The notes below the pieces were generated by a model that was given only the letters and a program-made list of their open reading frames with translations, did no database searches and was not told where the DNA came from. From NCBI RefSeq assembly GCF_004005475.1, contig NZ_RZTZ01000002.1:434001-498000 (forward strand): DNA of 64,000 nucleotides, in the 5' to 3' direction. This stretch comes from Niallia taxi (GTDB taxonomy: Bacteria; Bacillota; Bacilli; Bacillales; Cytobacillaceae). The position numbers and the translations under genes are program-made. Positions within the stretch are counted from its first letter, which is position 1, and the number at the start of each line of letters is the position of its first letter. Positions 49,332 to 58,391 of this stretch are shown here, in pieces.

Positions 49332-50639
49332 TTGATTATGCTTTTAGTTGTGTTAGTTATATTGATAGTATTACTGGTTTTAAAAACTAATTTAAGGAAC
49401 AAAATATCAGATATTGGCATTTTGGTGTTTACCATTTTAGGTTTTGCTTTGTTGGTTACAGCAAGTATAATGCCTTTTGCTGTAAAAAATTATTATGATT
49501 CCAGATTAGACAAGTATGATAATTTAACAGATATAGGAGCGGTAGGAGATTTTATAGGTGGCACAACAGTGGCGTTTTTAACAGCTTCTAGTGTTGTCCT
49601 GTTATTAGCAACGATTATTATGCAACGAAAAGAAATAAAAATTAGTCAACAAAGCATCGTGGAATTGGTTAAGCAAACAGAAGCATCGGTGAAGCAAGCT
49701 GAAGAAGCAAGGAAAGAAACCCAAATTACTAATGAAACGATGAAAAAACAACAGTTTGAAACGACCTTTTTCAACATGGTAAATTTACATCATAATATTC
49801 TGAAGGAAATACAAATTGAAGAATTTTCTGGAAGAGCTGCTATTGAATATTTTTATGATGATTTAATTAATACATATGATGGAAAGATTTATAGAGAGTA
49901 CTGTGGAAAATTAAAAGAAGAAGCCCTTGAAGGTGATATTGAGATTTTAGATGGTCTAATAAAACAATTCTACCTAAACAATCAATTAAGTGAATATATA
50001 GATGAATTTGAACAACATTTTCTTCCCATGTACGATGAAAATGGGATTGCAGATATGACTGAACTAGAAGAGTTTTATGAAACGGTAGATAATGGTCAAA
50101 ATACAGAATGGAATAGAAGAAAAGAACAACACTTAGTTTACTATTCTCAAAATATATATGGAGATTATATAGCTTATAGCGAAATAATTGAGGAAATAGA
50201 TTTTAATAGTGCAAAAGATAAATTTTCAAATGTTTATATTGATAAATTTAAAACTAATTTCCATAATCAACCCATGAAAGACTTAAAAAAACTAGCTTAT
50301 GAAGAAGTATATAAAAGGAATGAGAATGCAGTTGGACATTACTATAGAAATTTATATAGAATAGTTAAGTTTATTCAAAGTGAGACTTTTGATGTAGATG
50401 ATAAAACTAATGAAATTGAGAAACGTAAGTATAGGGGTATCCTAAGAGCTCAATTATCATCATTTGAGTTATTAATGGTATTCTACAATGTTGTTTATTC
50501 GCAGAAAGGCGAAAAATTTAAAGAGATACTTATAAACACTAATTTTTTTGATGACCACCTTGTTACAAACGATTTTATCTGGAAAAATGATATTGAAGAG
50601 GTAGCTAGCCTAGATACTACCAATACCGAAAATAAATAG
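49332..50639 (+). CDS. putAbiC-like abortive-infection protein
   Basis: A 435-residue membrane protein resembling the putative phage abortive infection family (putAbiC). Two N-terminal helices (residues 1-20 and 27-50) and a third near 75-95 are followed by a coiled coil (KQTEASVKQAEEARKETQ). The cytoplasmic domain carries the family motifs ETTFFNMVNLHHNIL, GHYYRNLYRIVKFI and RAQLSSFELLMVFYNVVY. TTG 49332 follows GGTGGAG by six bases. It probably aborts phage infection; the mechanism of this family is not known to me. Confidence 0.78.
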   Translation: MIMLLVVLVILIVLLVLKTNLRNKISDIGILVFTILGFALLVTASIMPFAVKNYYDSRLDKYDNLTDIGAVGDFIGGTTVAFLTASSVVLLLATIIMQRKEIKISQQSIVELVKQTEASVKQAEEARKETQITNETMKKQQFETTFFNMVNLHHNILKEIQIEEFSGRAAIEYFYDDLINTYDGKIYREYCGKLKEEALEGDIEILDGLIKQFYLNNQLSEYIDEFEQHFLPMYDENGIADMTELEEFYETVDNGQNTEWNRRKEQHLVYYSQNIYGDYIAYSEIIEEIDFNSAKDKFSNVYIDKFKTNFHNQPMKDLKKLAYEEVYKRNENAVGHYYRNLYRIVKFIQSETFDVDDKTNEIEKRKYRGILRAQLSSFELLMVFYNVVYSQKGEKFKEILINTNFFDDHLVTNDFIWKNDIEEVASLDTTNTENK

Positions 50640-50654
50640 TTTGATATAGTATTA

Positions 50655-50690
50655 AAAACACTGAACTTGAAATCTGTTCAGTGTTTATTT
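50655..50690 (+). terminator. Terminator after the putAbiC-like gene
   Basis: AAACACTGAAC / GTTCAGTGTTT hairpin with T-rich tail. Confidence 0.85.
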
Positions 50691-50757
50691 TTAGATAAAT
50701 ATACATCTTTTTTCTAAAGATAGTTTATGGGTAAGGTAAGAATGGCAATGATGCTAG

Positions 50758-50979
50758 TTTCATGTATTTTTTATAAGGAAAGATTTAATTATAACTGTTG
50801 TAAATACCAAGAGGGTAAATGATAACTTGGAGTTCGAGACATTGGAATGTATGGTTAAGTTGGATAAGGCTTGGTGAGAATTTAAATCAAATGAAACCCT
50901 AGTTAAAAAGAAAGAAGGTATCGTTGTATCCTGTTTGGACAGATTATTCAAAAGTCTATGGCCAGTGAATAACGATTAA
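50758..50979 (+). pseudogene. Possible degraded coding remnant
   Basis: An open stretch interrupted by one TGA at 50875 that reads as protein-like sequence on both sides (NDNLEFETLECMVKLDKAW, then EFKSNETLVKKKEGIVVSCL). No start codon with ribosome site is present. It may be the remains of an older cargo gene. The further 340 bases to 51320 hold nothing I can support. Confidence 0.35.
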
Positions 50980-51323
50980 TGACATTCAGAGTGGCTGGTA
51001 GAGCAACTGCATGTTTAATTGAATTTGTAGTATTGTGTAAATTAGGTATGTCAAAGTGAGTTTAATTAAATATAAACACCCTTACTCACAAATAAGCCTT
51101 CTAGAATTATCCGATACGATGCCAATAATAGCTATGTTAATGATTGCTAAATGAGTAGAAGAGTTAGAAAAACAATGAGGTTGTCCGAGACAAATCACCA
51201 AATACATCGTAATCCAAAAATAGTAAACCACAACACCTACTAACAGCGAGTGATTATATTCAATATAGAACTCTTTTACCATGCATATAATTGATATCAT
51301 TACTCTTTATGTATTTTCTTGAA

Positions 51324-51410
51324 GTGCAAATACTTGAAAGTTATTGCACCTTTTTGGTGACCTTGCTATAATCAGCTTTATAAGGTGCAATAACTTAGTG
51401 CAATAAATAG
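51324..51410 (+). repeat. res-like site of the serine resolvase
   Basis: A perfect 15-bp inverted repeat (AAGTTATTGCACCTT at 51338 and its complement at 51382) plus further GTGCAAATACTT (51324) and GTGCAATAAATA (51399) half sites. Several spaced copies of a 12-bp motif directly before a resolvase gene are the hallmark of a res site that also controls the gene. Confidence 0.6.
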
Positions 51411-51433
51411 GTGGTAAAAGTGAGGATATAACA

Positions 51434-51994
51434 ATGAAATATGGATATGCGAGAGTCTCAACAATAGCTCAAGACCTAGAGGGTCAAATCCAAGCGTTGC
51501 AAGCGGAAGGATGTGAAGTCATTTATAAAGAGAAGTTTACAGGTACTAAAACTGATAGACCAGAGTTTAACAAGTTGCTTAAGGCGTTACACGAAGGAGA
51601 CACATTGACTATAACAAAGCTAGATAGATTTGCTAGGTCAGCAGTTGAAGGTATTCAAACTGTCAATGCTCTATTTGCAAGAGGGGTGAAGGTACACATT
51701 CTTAATATGGGACTTGTAGAAGATACACCAACTGGCAGGTTGATTTTCAATATACTAAGTTCCTTCGCTGAGTTTGAAAGAGATATGATTGTAGAACGAA
51801 CTCAAGAAGGTAAAGCATTAGCTAAGCAACGAGATGATTTTAGAGAAGGTAGACCAAGAAAGCATTCCAAACAACAAATAATACATGCAATTGGATTGCT
51901 CAAGACTCATACATACAAAGAAGTTGAGGCAATGACTGGAATAAAGAAGAGAACATTGATTAACAGAAAGAATGAACTAGAAGCAAAGCAATAA
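51434..51994 (+). CDS. Serine resolvase/invertase
   Basis: A 186-residue small serine recombinase. Nucleophile Ser9 in [10 protein letters not shown], with conserved [21 protein letters not shown] and [16 protein letters not shown]; a C-terminal Hin-type helix-turn-helix ([19 protein letters not shown]) completes it. Full family length. It would recombine sites such as the res-like repeats just upstream. It may resolve multimers of the excised element or mobilise a cargo segment. Confidence 0.92.
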   Translation: MKYGYARVSTIAQDLEGQIQALQAEGCEVIYKEKFTGTKTDRPEFNKLLKALHEGDTLTITKLDRFARSAVEGIQTVNALFARGVKVHILNMGLVEDTPTGRLIFNILSSFAEFERDMIVERTQEGKALAKQRDDFREGRPRKHSKQQIIHAIGLLKTHTYKEVEAMTGIKKRTLINRKNELEAKQ

Positions 51995-52215
51995 TAATAG
52001 TATCAGGGGACATTGTTCATTAGTTTAAGATATGGGGGGCATATTTTCCACATTTTATTGAGAAGGTTAATCGGGAAAATTCAATAGTTAGTTCATCCCC
52101 ACACTTTAGATTAGATAATTTCCTTAAAATAATAATTTCTCTACACCAAGTCTTGTATAATTAAAATTATAAAATCAATATTTAATTATCTTACAATTCT
52201 AATTGGAGGAAGTTT
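51995..52215 (+). other. Leader region of the reverse transcriptase gene
   Basis: About 220 bases without a supported frame. A GGGGGG block near 52036 could pair with a CCCC block near 52107, which hints at RNA structure. It should contain the RT promoter and may contain a template RNA. Confidence 0.3.
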
Positions 52216-55200
52216 ATGCAAACTATAGTCGACAAGGAAAATAACATATTAAGTAATCTAATGAATAGAGTGTTAGATTATAGGAATATACACTTGGCTT
52301 ATTTAAGAGCAAAGAATAACTTTATGAATAAAGAGCTACATAATGTACATGAAATAGACCTTTTTGAAAAATCAATTCCACATGTCTATGATGAAATAAA
52401 GTCAATTTTGATTGGTGAAAAAAACTATACTCTTAAACCTTTAGAATTATTAAATAAGCCAAAGAAAAAGTTAGATAATCAATGGATGATTCGACCAATA
52501 GTGAAAATTAATTTTTTTGATGCTGTGATTACTCAGTCTGTTATTAACGTATTGGCTGAGGAAATTCGATATATGCTACCTATTTCAAATTTTGGTTATA
52601 AACTAAACAGTTCTACTTCAGATAACATGTATCAATATTGGAAATATGGGTACTCAAAATTTGTAAATGAAGAAATTAATTGTTCTGAAAATGAAAAGTA
52701 TAGGTTTGTAGTCGAAGCAGATATTGAAAATTTTTATCCAAATATAAATAAACAACTTCTAATAGAAGAGATTACTAGGGTGTTGTCTTTAGAAAAAACT
52801 GATAATGACTTTGTAATGTGGTTAAATAAAATTCTAAAACTTAGTTGCATATCTGAAGATGGGGAAGAAAAAGAATTGGATGGACTCCCACAAGGTACAC
52901 TTTATTCCCCGATTTTTGCTTTATTTTACATTAGAAGGTATTTAGACAGTATCAAAAGTAAGTATTCTAACGTGGCTGCATTTAGTTATGTGGATGATAT
53001 AAGAGTATATTGCGGAACTATGGAAGAAGCTAATGCGATTTTTAAAGAATTATCAGTATTTATGGGTAAAAGAAACTTAAAATTAAATGAGAATAAATCA
53101 GCGATATATCAAGTTGATGAACATAAAAAAAATGAGACAAAAATAATGGGGAGAGCATCTAATTTAGATAGAGCGATTAGGGATGAAGTAATACTTTCTT
53201 CAAAAGATAAAAAACAGATGAGAGAACGTTTAAGCCTATTATTAAGAGAATTAAATGAACTCTACAAGTTTGAAGAAAAAAAAATAGAGGATAAAATCGG
53301 TAACTTTGTCGATTATAGGATTATTAAATTACTTGAAGATGATGATGAGGAATGGGATGTTAATTTAATAAGATTTATGAAAATGGAAAATTTGAGTTCT
53401 AACTTTACCGCTATGTGGCATGCACTATTCTTAAGCGCATCTACGTTAAAGCAAAAACACGAATTTATAGAAACCTTGAATGGTTTACTTTGCAATGAGG
53501 ATTTACTTGAGATAAATTATGTTAAATATATAATTTTTTCATATATGTATAGATGGCCTCCTGAGGAATTAAAGTATTCTGAGGAAAAAATTTCAGAACA
53601 ATTAGAGTTACATGTTCTATGTAGTTCTTCAACTATGTTAAAGGCTATTTTAACTAATTTACATCCAGACTGGATAAAATATTTAAAACCTTACAATGAG
53701 TATTTAAAAGGTTTTGAAGACTTCGAATTACAAAATTTGCTATATAGTTTAAATATTAATTCGGAACTTAATAGTATATACAGTAAGTACAATAGTGAAA
53801 AAAGGATATACATACAGGATAGTATGCTATTTCACTCTAGTATCTCTTTTGACCTTGAAGATAATTATTTGAAAACTGAAGACTTCAAAAAAATAAATTA
53901 CAAAAAATTTATCCAGAATAAAAATGGACAATGGGGTTGTAAGTTTGAAAACTGCGGAATATCTCTTTGTGAAATGACTTTAAATGAATTCTTTGTAAAA
54001 TCAGTACTGACTAACTTAGCTTCATGGTTAGATTATCAATTTAAATTTTCTAGTCAACGAATTCCTTGCAGTGTTATTAACCCAGAATATATATATTTTA
54101 ACAAAGAGAACAATACTTTTACTCTTTTTGGAAATCCACTCTATAAAAATGATATTTTTTACTATGAACCGTCAAATAAAATTTGGAGAGAATCGTTTAT
54201 TAAATTATTTGAGGTGCTATTTGAAATTGATTTGCAAAGTGGGATAAATATTTTCAATAAATCCAAAAAAATTAATATATGGCAATATAGGATATTAAGA
54301 AAGTTATTCCACAACCGATTCAATATTCAAGAATTTGTTAGTTTTATATTGGAAGCAATAAATGGTGAAGGAAATAATATTGAATTAAGTTTCGAACAAT
54401 TTCAATTGGAAAAAACTTTAAACCATTATATTAAAGATTTCAAATCTCTGGATAATCTATTTTTAATAAGTGTTTTTGTAGAAAATAGCTGGAAAAATGG
54501 GGCGAAAGAATGTAACTTTTATACTCTACATAATCATGAACATGCTAGGTATTTAATTTCTAATATTCACGAGATATTTATGAGGTCTGATTTCTCGATA
54601 TACTTAAATTCAAAAGAGGCTTTTAGATTATTTGCAGCATGTTTCCTTCATGATTTAGGAATGCTAAGTTCTCCAGACAGTAAAAGACTAGTAGACTACA
54701 CAAAACCAGATGTAACCAATTTAATATCTAATATAGGGAAAATAATTAATAACCCTTTTTCAAAAGAAAAAGGTATTGACGGAAATCATCTAAAACTACC
54801 TTATATTTATGACATTCATACTGAAGTAGAAAAAATAAGGGAAGGTATTGTAAGAAAGGAACACCCAAATGTGTCAGAGAGAGAGTTGGTATCAGATTAT
54901 CCAACATTACCTTTAACAGTTGCTGAAAGAAGAGATATTGGAATTATCAGTGCCGCCCATGGTGAATTAAAAAGCAATGTTAGCAAAATTAATGAGGTAC
55001 TACATGATGGTAATCATCCTATAAGGTTAAAGTTATTATCACTTTTATTAAGACTGGCAGATTTATCTGACGTATCTAGAGAAAGAGTGAGACAAGAAAT
55101 TCTCGAAAGAAATTTTAAAAGGATGGATGATATATCTATATTCCATTGGATTAAGCACTTAAGCGTAAATAGTTTAGAGATTAAAACTATTCGTAATGAA

Positions 55201-55632
55201 GATATCAAAGAACCAGTTATTGTTCAATTATCAATTATTCACAATTACTTACCAACAGGAAAAATTGAGAGTGAAAGATTAAAAAATAGATGTGGGCAAA
55301 TGTGTAAATTAAATTTAGAAGATGATGGACTTACTGGAGGGGCTTTAAAGGGGTTCTTTGAGGAGGGGAAAAATTATATCGCTGAAGCTAATTGTGATTT
55401 CAAGTATTTTGATGGAGATAATTGTAATCTTACTTGTGCTTTTGTTAACGAGTCTTATAATTGGTTTTTCGCGGAAATAGTATATTTAAATATGTATTTA
55501 AAACAAAATAACATAAATGTACAATTTGATTTAAATGTAGTCTTGGATGAAAATGCAAATAAGGATTTTTATTTTGTTTACAATAGAAACGATAAGCACT
55601 CAGCACAAGAGTTTATGCACAAATTTTTCTAG
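52216..55632 (+). CDS. Reverse transcriptase fused to an HD phosphohydrolase domain
   Basis: An 1138-residue two-domain protein. The RT domain (about residues 60-330) has motif A with Asp169 (VEADIENFYP), the LPQGTLYSP motif at 224-232 and YVDD at 258-261, so all three catalytic aspartates are present. A helical, unrecognised region spans about 340-750. The C-terminal domain is an HD hydrolase of the HD-CE type: HNHEHAR (His772-His776), the His812-Asp813 pair in CFLHDLGM, His915 in SAAHGE and Asp949 in LLRLADLSDVSRER. GGAGG precedes ATG 52216. There is no intron maturase domain. It is probably a defence RT whose HD domain acts on a nucleotide or nucleic acid. Confidence 0.88.
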   Translation: MQTIVDKENNILSNLMNRVLDYRNIHLAYLRAKNNFMNKELHNVHEIDLFEKSIPHVYDEIKSILIGEKNYTLKPLELLNKPKKKLDNQWMIRPIVKINFFDAVITQSVINVLAEEIRYMLPISNFGYKLNSSTSDNMYQYWKYGYSKFVNEEINCSENEKYRFVVEADIENFYPNINKQLLIEEITRVLSLEKTDNDFVMWLNKILKLSCISEDGEEKELDGLPQGTLYSPIFALFYIRRYLDSIKSKYSNVAAFSYVDDIRVYCGTMEEANAIFKELSVFMGKRNLKLNENKSAIYQVDEHKKNETKIMGRASNLDRAIRDEVILSSKDKKQMRERLSLLLRELNELYKFEEKKIEDKIGNFVDYRIIKLLEDDDEEWDVNLIRFMKMENLSSNFTAMWHALFLSASTLKQKHEFIETLNGLLCNEDLLEINYVKYIIFSYMYRWPPEELKYSEEKISEQLELHVLCSSSTMLKAILTNLHPDWIKYLKPYNEYLKGFEDFELQNLLYSLNINSELNSIYSKYNSEKRIYIQDSMLFHSSISFDLEDNYLKTEDFKKINYKKFIQNKNGQWGCKFENCGISLCEMTLNEFFVKSVLTNLASWLDYQFKFSSQRIPCSVINPEYIYFNKENNTFTLFGNPLYKNDIFYYEPSNKIWRESFIKLFEVLFEIDLQSGINIFNKSKKINIWQYRILRKLFHNRFNIQEFVSFILEAINGEGNNIELSFEQFQLEKTLNHYIKDFKSLDNLFLISVFVENSWKNGAKECNFYTLHNHEHARYLISNIHEIFMRSDFSIYLNSKEAFRLFAACFLHDLGMLSSPDSKRLVDYTKPDVTNLISNIGKIINNPFSKEKGIDGNHLKLPYIYDIHTEVEKIREGIVRKEHPNVSERELVSDYPTLPLTVAERRDIGIISAAHGELKSNVSKINEVLHDGNHPIRLKLLSLLLRLADLSDVSRERVRQEILERNFKRMDDISIFHWIKHLSVNSLEIKTIRNEDIKEPVIVQLSIIHNYLPTGKIESERLKNRCGQMCKLNLEDDGLTGGALKGFFEEGKNYIAEANCDFKYFDGDNCNLTCAFVNESYNWFFAEIVYLNMYLKQNNINVQFDLNVVLDENANKDFYFVYNRNDKHSAQEFMHKFF

Positions 55633-55803
55633 GTGTTTCTATTCATTTCAATTGATTCATATTGTATTTAATAATGTCAGGGACTATATATATGAATCTG
55701 CATACTAAATTATTTGATTGTATTCTCTATTCATCATCTATAACCCTAAAATTATTACTGATTAGTATATCTTTTGGAGTATCTCAGAATTGAACTCCAA
55801 TAA

Positions 55804-55836
55804 TAGCATTCGATTTATTTCGGATGCTTTTTGTTC
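55804..55836 (+). terminator. Terminator-like hairpin downstream of the RT gene
   Basis: AGCATTCGA / TCGGATGCT imperfect stem with TTTTTG tail, about 170 bases past the RT stop. Confidence 0.65.
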
Positions 55837-55839
55837 TTT

Positions 55840-56642
55840 AAAAGTTTTCTTTTGTTCATAATTATATCTTTAGAAAGTTAATAAAATCTATCTTTTATTT
55901 ATCCGTTCTAATGAGTAAAACATTATCTCGTCCTTTAAGATGGTAATATTATTACTATCTTGAAGTGTCATTGTTTTGACAAGCTTTTCCTTTGTATTAT
56001 TAGTAATTGGCAGAGGGGTTGAAACTTCCATTCTCCTTAGTCATTTTTTATTTCTAAATGGTATTATTTTTTCTGTACTTATCAGAAATGGGTTTTTGCA
56101 GATATTACTGCAGTGAAAGTAATCGTTTATAACCAAGGCTACATTTTATCGAAAGGAAGGTTAAGGAATATAAAATAAGCTAAGGGACTCCTAACGACTG
56201 ATATGGGAAGTTTTCCACATATTCACTTGGGGTGTTTTGCAAAAATATAATACATAAGTTTGCAAGATTTAAATACAAACTAGTGCAATGAAAAGTGCAG
56301 ACCTATAAATGATTTGACATGTAACCTTTACGGGCAAGTATAAGAGCCTCAAAGGCCATATATAACAATTTATCTGGCTGTGCCAAGAAAGGCTAACATG
56401 TCCACTTCTCCATGTAGTCGTGGCAATAACTATGTATTTCTGCTTGCAACTTTCTGTAATGTTTCTTTGCTACACCTTGCACTTTAATTTTGCATTTGGT
56501 ATGTTATTGCATTTGCACAGAAAAAATTCTATTAAGTCTATAAGTAAAATGATTATAAAAGGAGATGTATATTCATCATTAAAATATTTAATATGCTAAA
56601 ATATTAGGGATATGAATATAAATTTGAAAGCAAGGTGTATAT
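55840..56642. other. Long gene-free stretch between RT and nuclease genes
   Basis: About 800 AT-rich bases without a supported frame. It holds scattered TTGCAC and GTGCAA motifs (about 56281-56300 and 56470-56520, including GTTATTGCATTTGCAC) that recall the resolvase res-like site, so it may contain a decayed second res site. No clear RNA structure seen. Confidence 0.35.
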
Positions 56643-57593
56643 ATGCAATTAAATGAAAATATTAGAAAACTTGCTATTGAAATTATTGCTAATTTAGTAT
56701 TTATAAAGAATCAAATGTATGAACAGATATTAAAACCTGCAGGAATAAAAAAGGAACAATTTGTAAGGTTAAAAACTTTTAGAAACGCAGATGGAAGGCT
56801 TTGTACGAAAAGAGAAATTGGTGTGATGTTATTAGAAGAATTCGATATTACAGTAGAAGAGCAGAAGTTTGTTAAAACTGTTATTGAAATTGCTGCTAGT
56901 TGGAATAAATTTCATTTAGCTGAAAATGAATATACTGCTAGAGGAACTGTTCAAAAGGCTAGGGAAGTTCTAAATACAATAGAAATAATGGAGGCCAAAG
57001 AAGCACAATTATTTGAAGAAGAAAAAAAGCGGGAGAAGTTAAGGATTGAAGAATTAAAAAGAATAGCAAGGCTCGACCAGAAATTAGAGATACAAAAGCA
57101 ATCTAAGTTATTATTATTAATGTTCGATGAAATGGCTAGGATGGAAAATAATGCACAAAAGAAAGGATATTTGCTAGAGCAATTAATAAATATGTTATTT
57201 CAGCTATATGATATTGCTCTACTAGAAAGTTTCAGGAGAAATAATGGGGGGGAACAGATTGACGGAGCATTTAAACTTGACGGTTGGCATTACATAGTTG
57301 AAATGAAATGGACAAAACAACTTACAGATATGAGTCAATTAGATTCATTATATGGTAAGGTTGCACGTTCTGGAAAACAGACAATGGGGTTATTTATCTC
57401 TATAAATGGATGGTCTACTAAAGTAGTTCCATTAATGAAACAAAGTCCAGATAAATCTATATTCTTAATGGATGGTTATGATTTAAGAGTTGTTTTATCT
57501 GGCGAAGTAGATTTGATTGAGTTATTACAAAAAAAAATTGCTAAGTTTAATTTACTGTCTGAGCCATATATTGGTGTTAATGGTATTAAATAA
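56643..57593 (+). CDS. PD-(D/E)XK nuclease, restriction-endonuclease-like
   Basis: A 316-residue protein. An N-terminal helical domain (1-105) with LKTFRNADGRLCTKREIG is followed by a charged coiled coil (about 110-170) and a C-terminal PD-(D/E)XK fold: Glu179 in the leading helix, Asp207 in EQIDGAF, then Glu220 and Lys222 in YIVEMKW, with Gln226 a few residues on. It is likely a DNA-cleaving defence nuclease working without a methylase partner, since none is adjacent. ATG 56643 lies after AGGTG-like sequence. Confidence 0.78.
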   Translation: MQLNENIRKLAIEIIANLVFIKNQMYEQILKPAGIKKEQFVRLKTFRNADGRLCTKREIGVMLLEEFDITVEEQKFVKTVIEIAASWNKFHLAENEYTARGTVQKAREVLNTIEIMEAKEAQLFEEEKKREKLRIEELKRIARLDQKLEIQKQSKLLLLMFDEMARMENNAQKKGYLLEQLINMLFQLYDIALLESFRRNNGGEQIDGAFKLDGWHYIVEMKWTKQLTDMSQLDSLYGKVARSGKQTMGLFISINGWSTKVVPLMKQSPDKSIFLMDGYDLRVVLSGEVDLIELLQKKIAKFNLLSEPYIGVNGIK

Positions 57594-57810
57594 ATTATGT
57601 GAAGTATAAATAGGAATAAATATGTGTAATTATTCTTTCATAAGTTCATCTAAATCATAAGGTTGCACAAGTAAGTTTACACATTTATTTAAGGAATAAT
57701 TTACTAAAGAAAGTAATTTAGGGAACGGAAGAAATTATTGTTTAAAGCTAGTAGATACGAGAATACCTAATTTGGATTATTAGGGTTCAATAACAAGTTT
57801 GATATTATTA

Positions 57811-57843
57811 AAAACCTATCTTCTTTTTGGAGGTAGGTTTATT
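57811..57843 (+). terminator. Terminator-like hairpin
   Basis: AAACCTATC / GGTAGGTTT around a T-rich loop, about 220 bases after the nuclease stop. Confidence 0.55.
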
Positions 57844-57899
57844 TATGAAACCCTATATTATTATCTGGAGGTTGGAAGCAAACTATTTGGAATAAAAAT

Positions 57900-58022
57900 A
57901 TGGATGAACTAAGAATATCATGTGGAACTAAAAGAGAAATCAAGAAATTACAAATGGCTAAGTATAATCATGCACTAGAATTATTAAATTATAGAAACAA
58001 TAAGGTATTTGAGACAAAATAG
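57900..58022 (+). CDS. Possible 40-residue protein, or remnant
   Basis: ATG 57900 opens 40 codons (starting MDELRISCGTKREIKKLQ). GGAGG lies about 28 bases upstream, too far for this ATG; a non-canonical start 15 bases earlier is possible. Its GTKREIKKLQ recalls GTKKELRHLQ in the 45895 protein, so it may be a truncated relative. The surrounding 800 bases (57594-58391) hold nothing else I can support. Confidence 0.3.
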   Translation: MDELRISCGTKREIKKLQMAKYNHALELLNYRNNKVFETK

Positions 58023-58391
58023 TAAGAAATATTGCAATACTGGCATTAGTAGAGTATCGAGTAACTTTGTATTGAGCAGTATAGGAGGATAATTGTAAAG
58101 TTTGTATAAAAGATGCAGGGAATTAAGATTGGAGTGCATAATAAATTGTTTATTTTAGATTAACGAATACTTTAATAAAGAGACTACCTAGCATTTTAAT
58201 CATTCGTATTGTAATTTATTGGTTAAATATGTGATAATATTACCAAGAGTAAGCGTTAGATAGAAGTGGAAATATTACTATGCTATTAAGTGATAATAAC
58301 CTTGATTAATATTAAACATACATACACTTTTGCTACGTTGTTGAAAATGGTAAACTGTATGCGTAAAGTAGTTAGGAAAGTGTGATTTTGT

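Noticed and set aside
51082..51300. 72-codon minus-strand frame with hydrophobic residues
   Set aside because: No ribosome site or neighbour support; more likely chance in AT-rich DNA.
51434..51994. Serine recombinase as the element's integrase
   Set aside because: It is a small resolvase with its own res-like site in the middle of the element; the tyrosine recombinase beside attL is the better candidate.
52216..55632. Group II intron, retron or diversity-generating retroelement
   Set aside because: No maturase X domain or intron RNA ends, no recognisable msr/msd inverted repeats next to the gene, and no template/variable repeat pair nearby.
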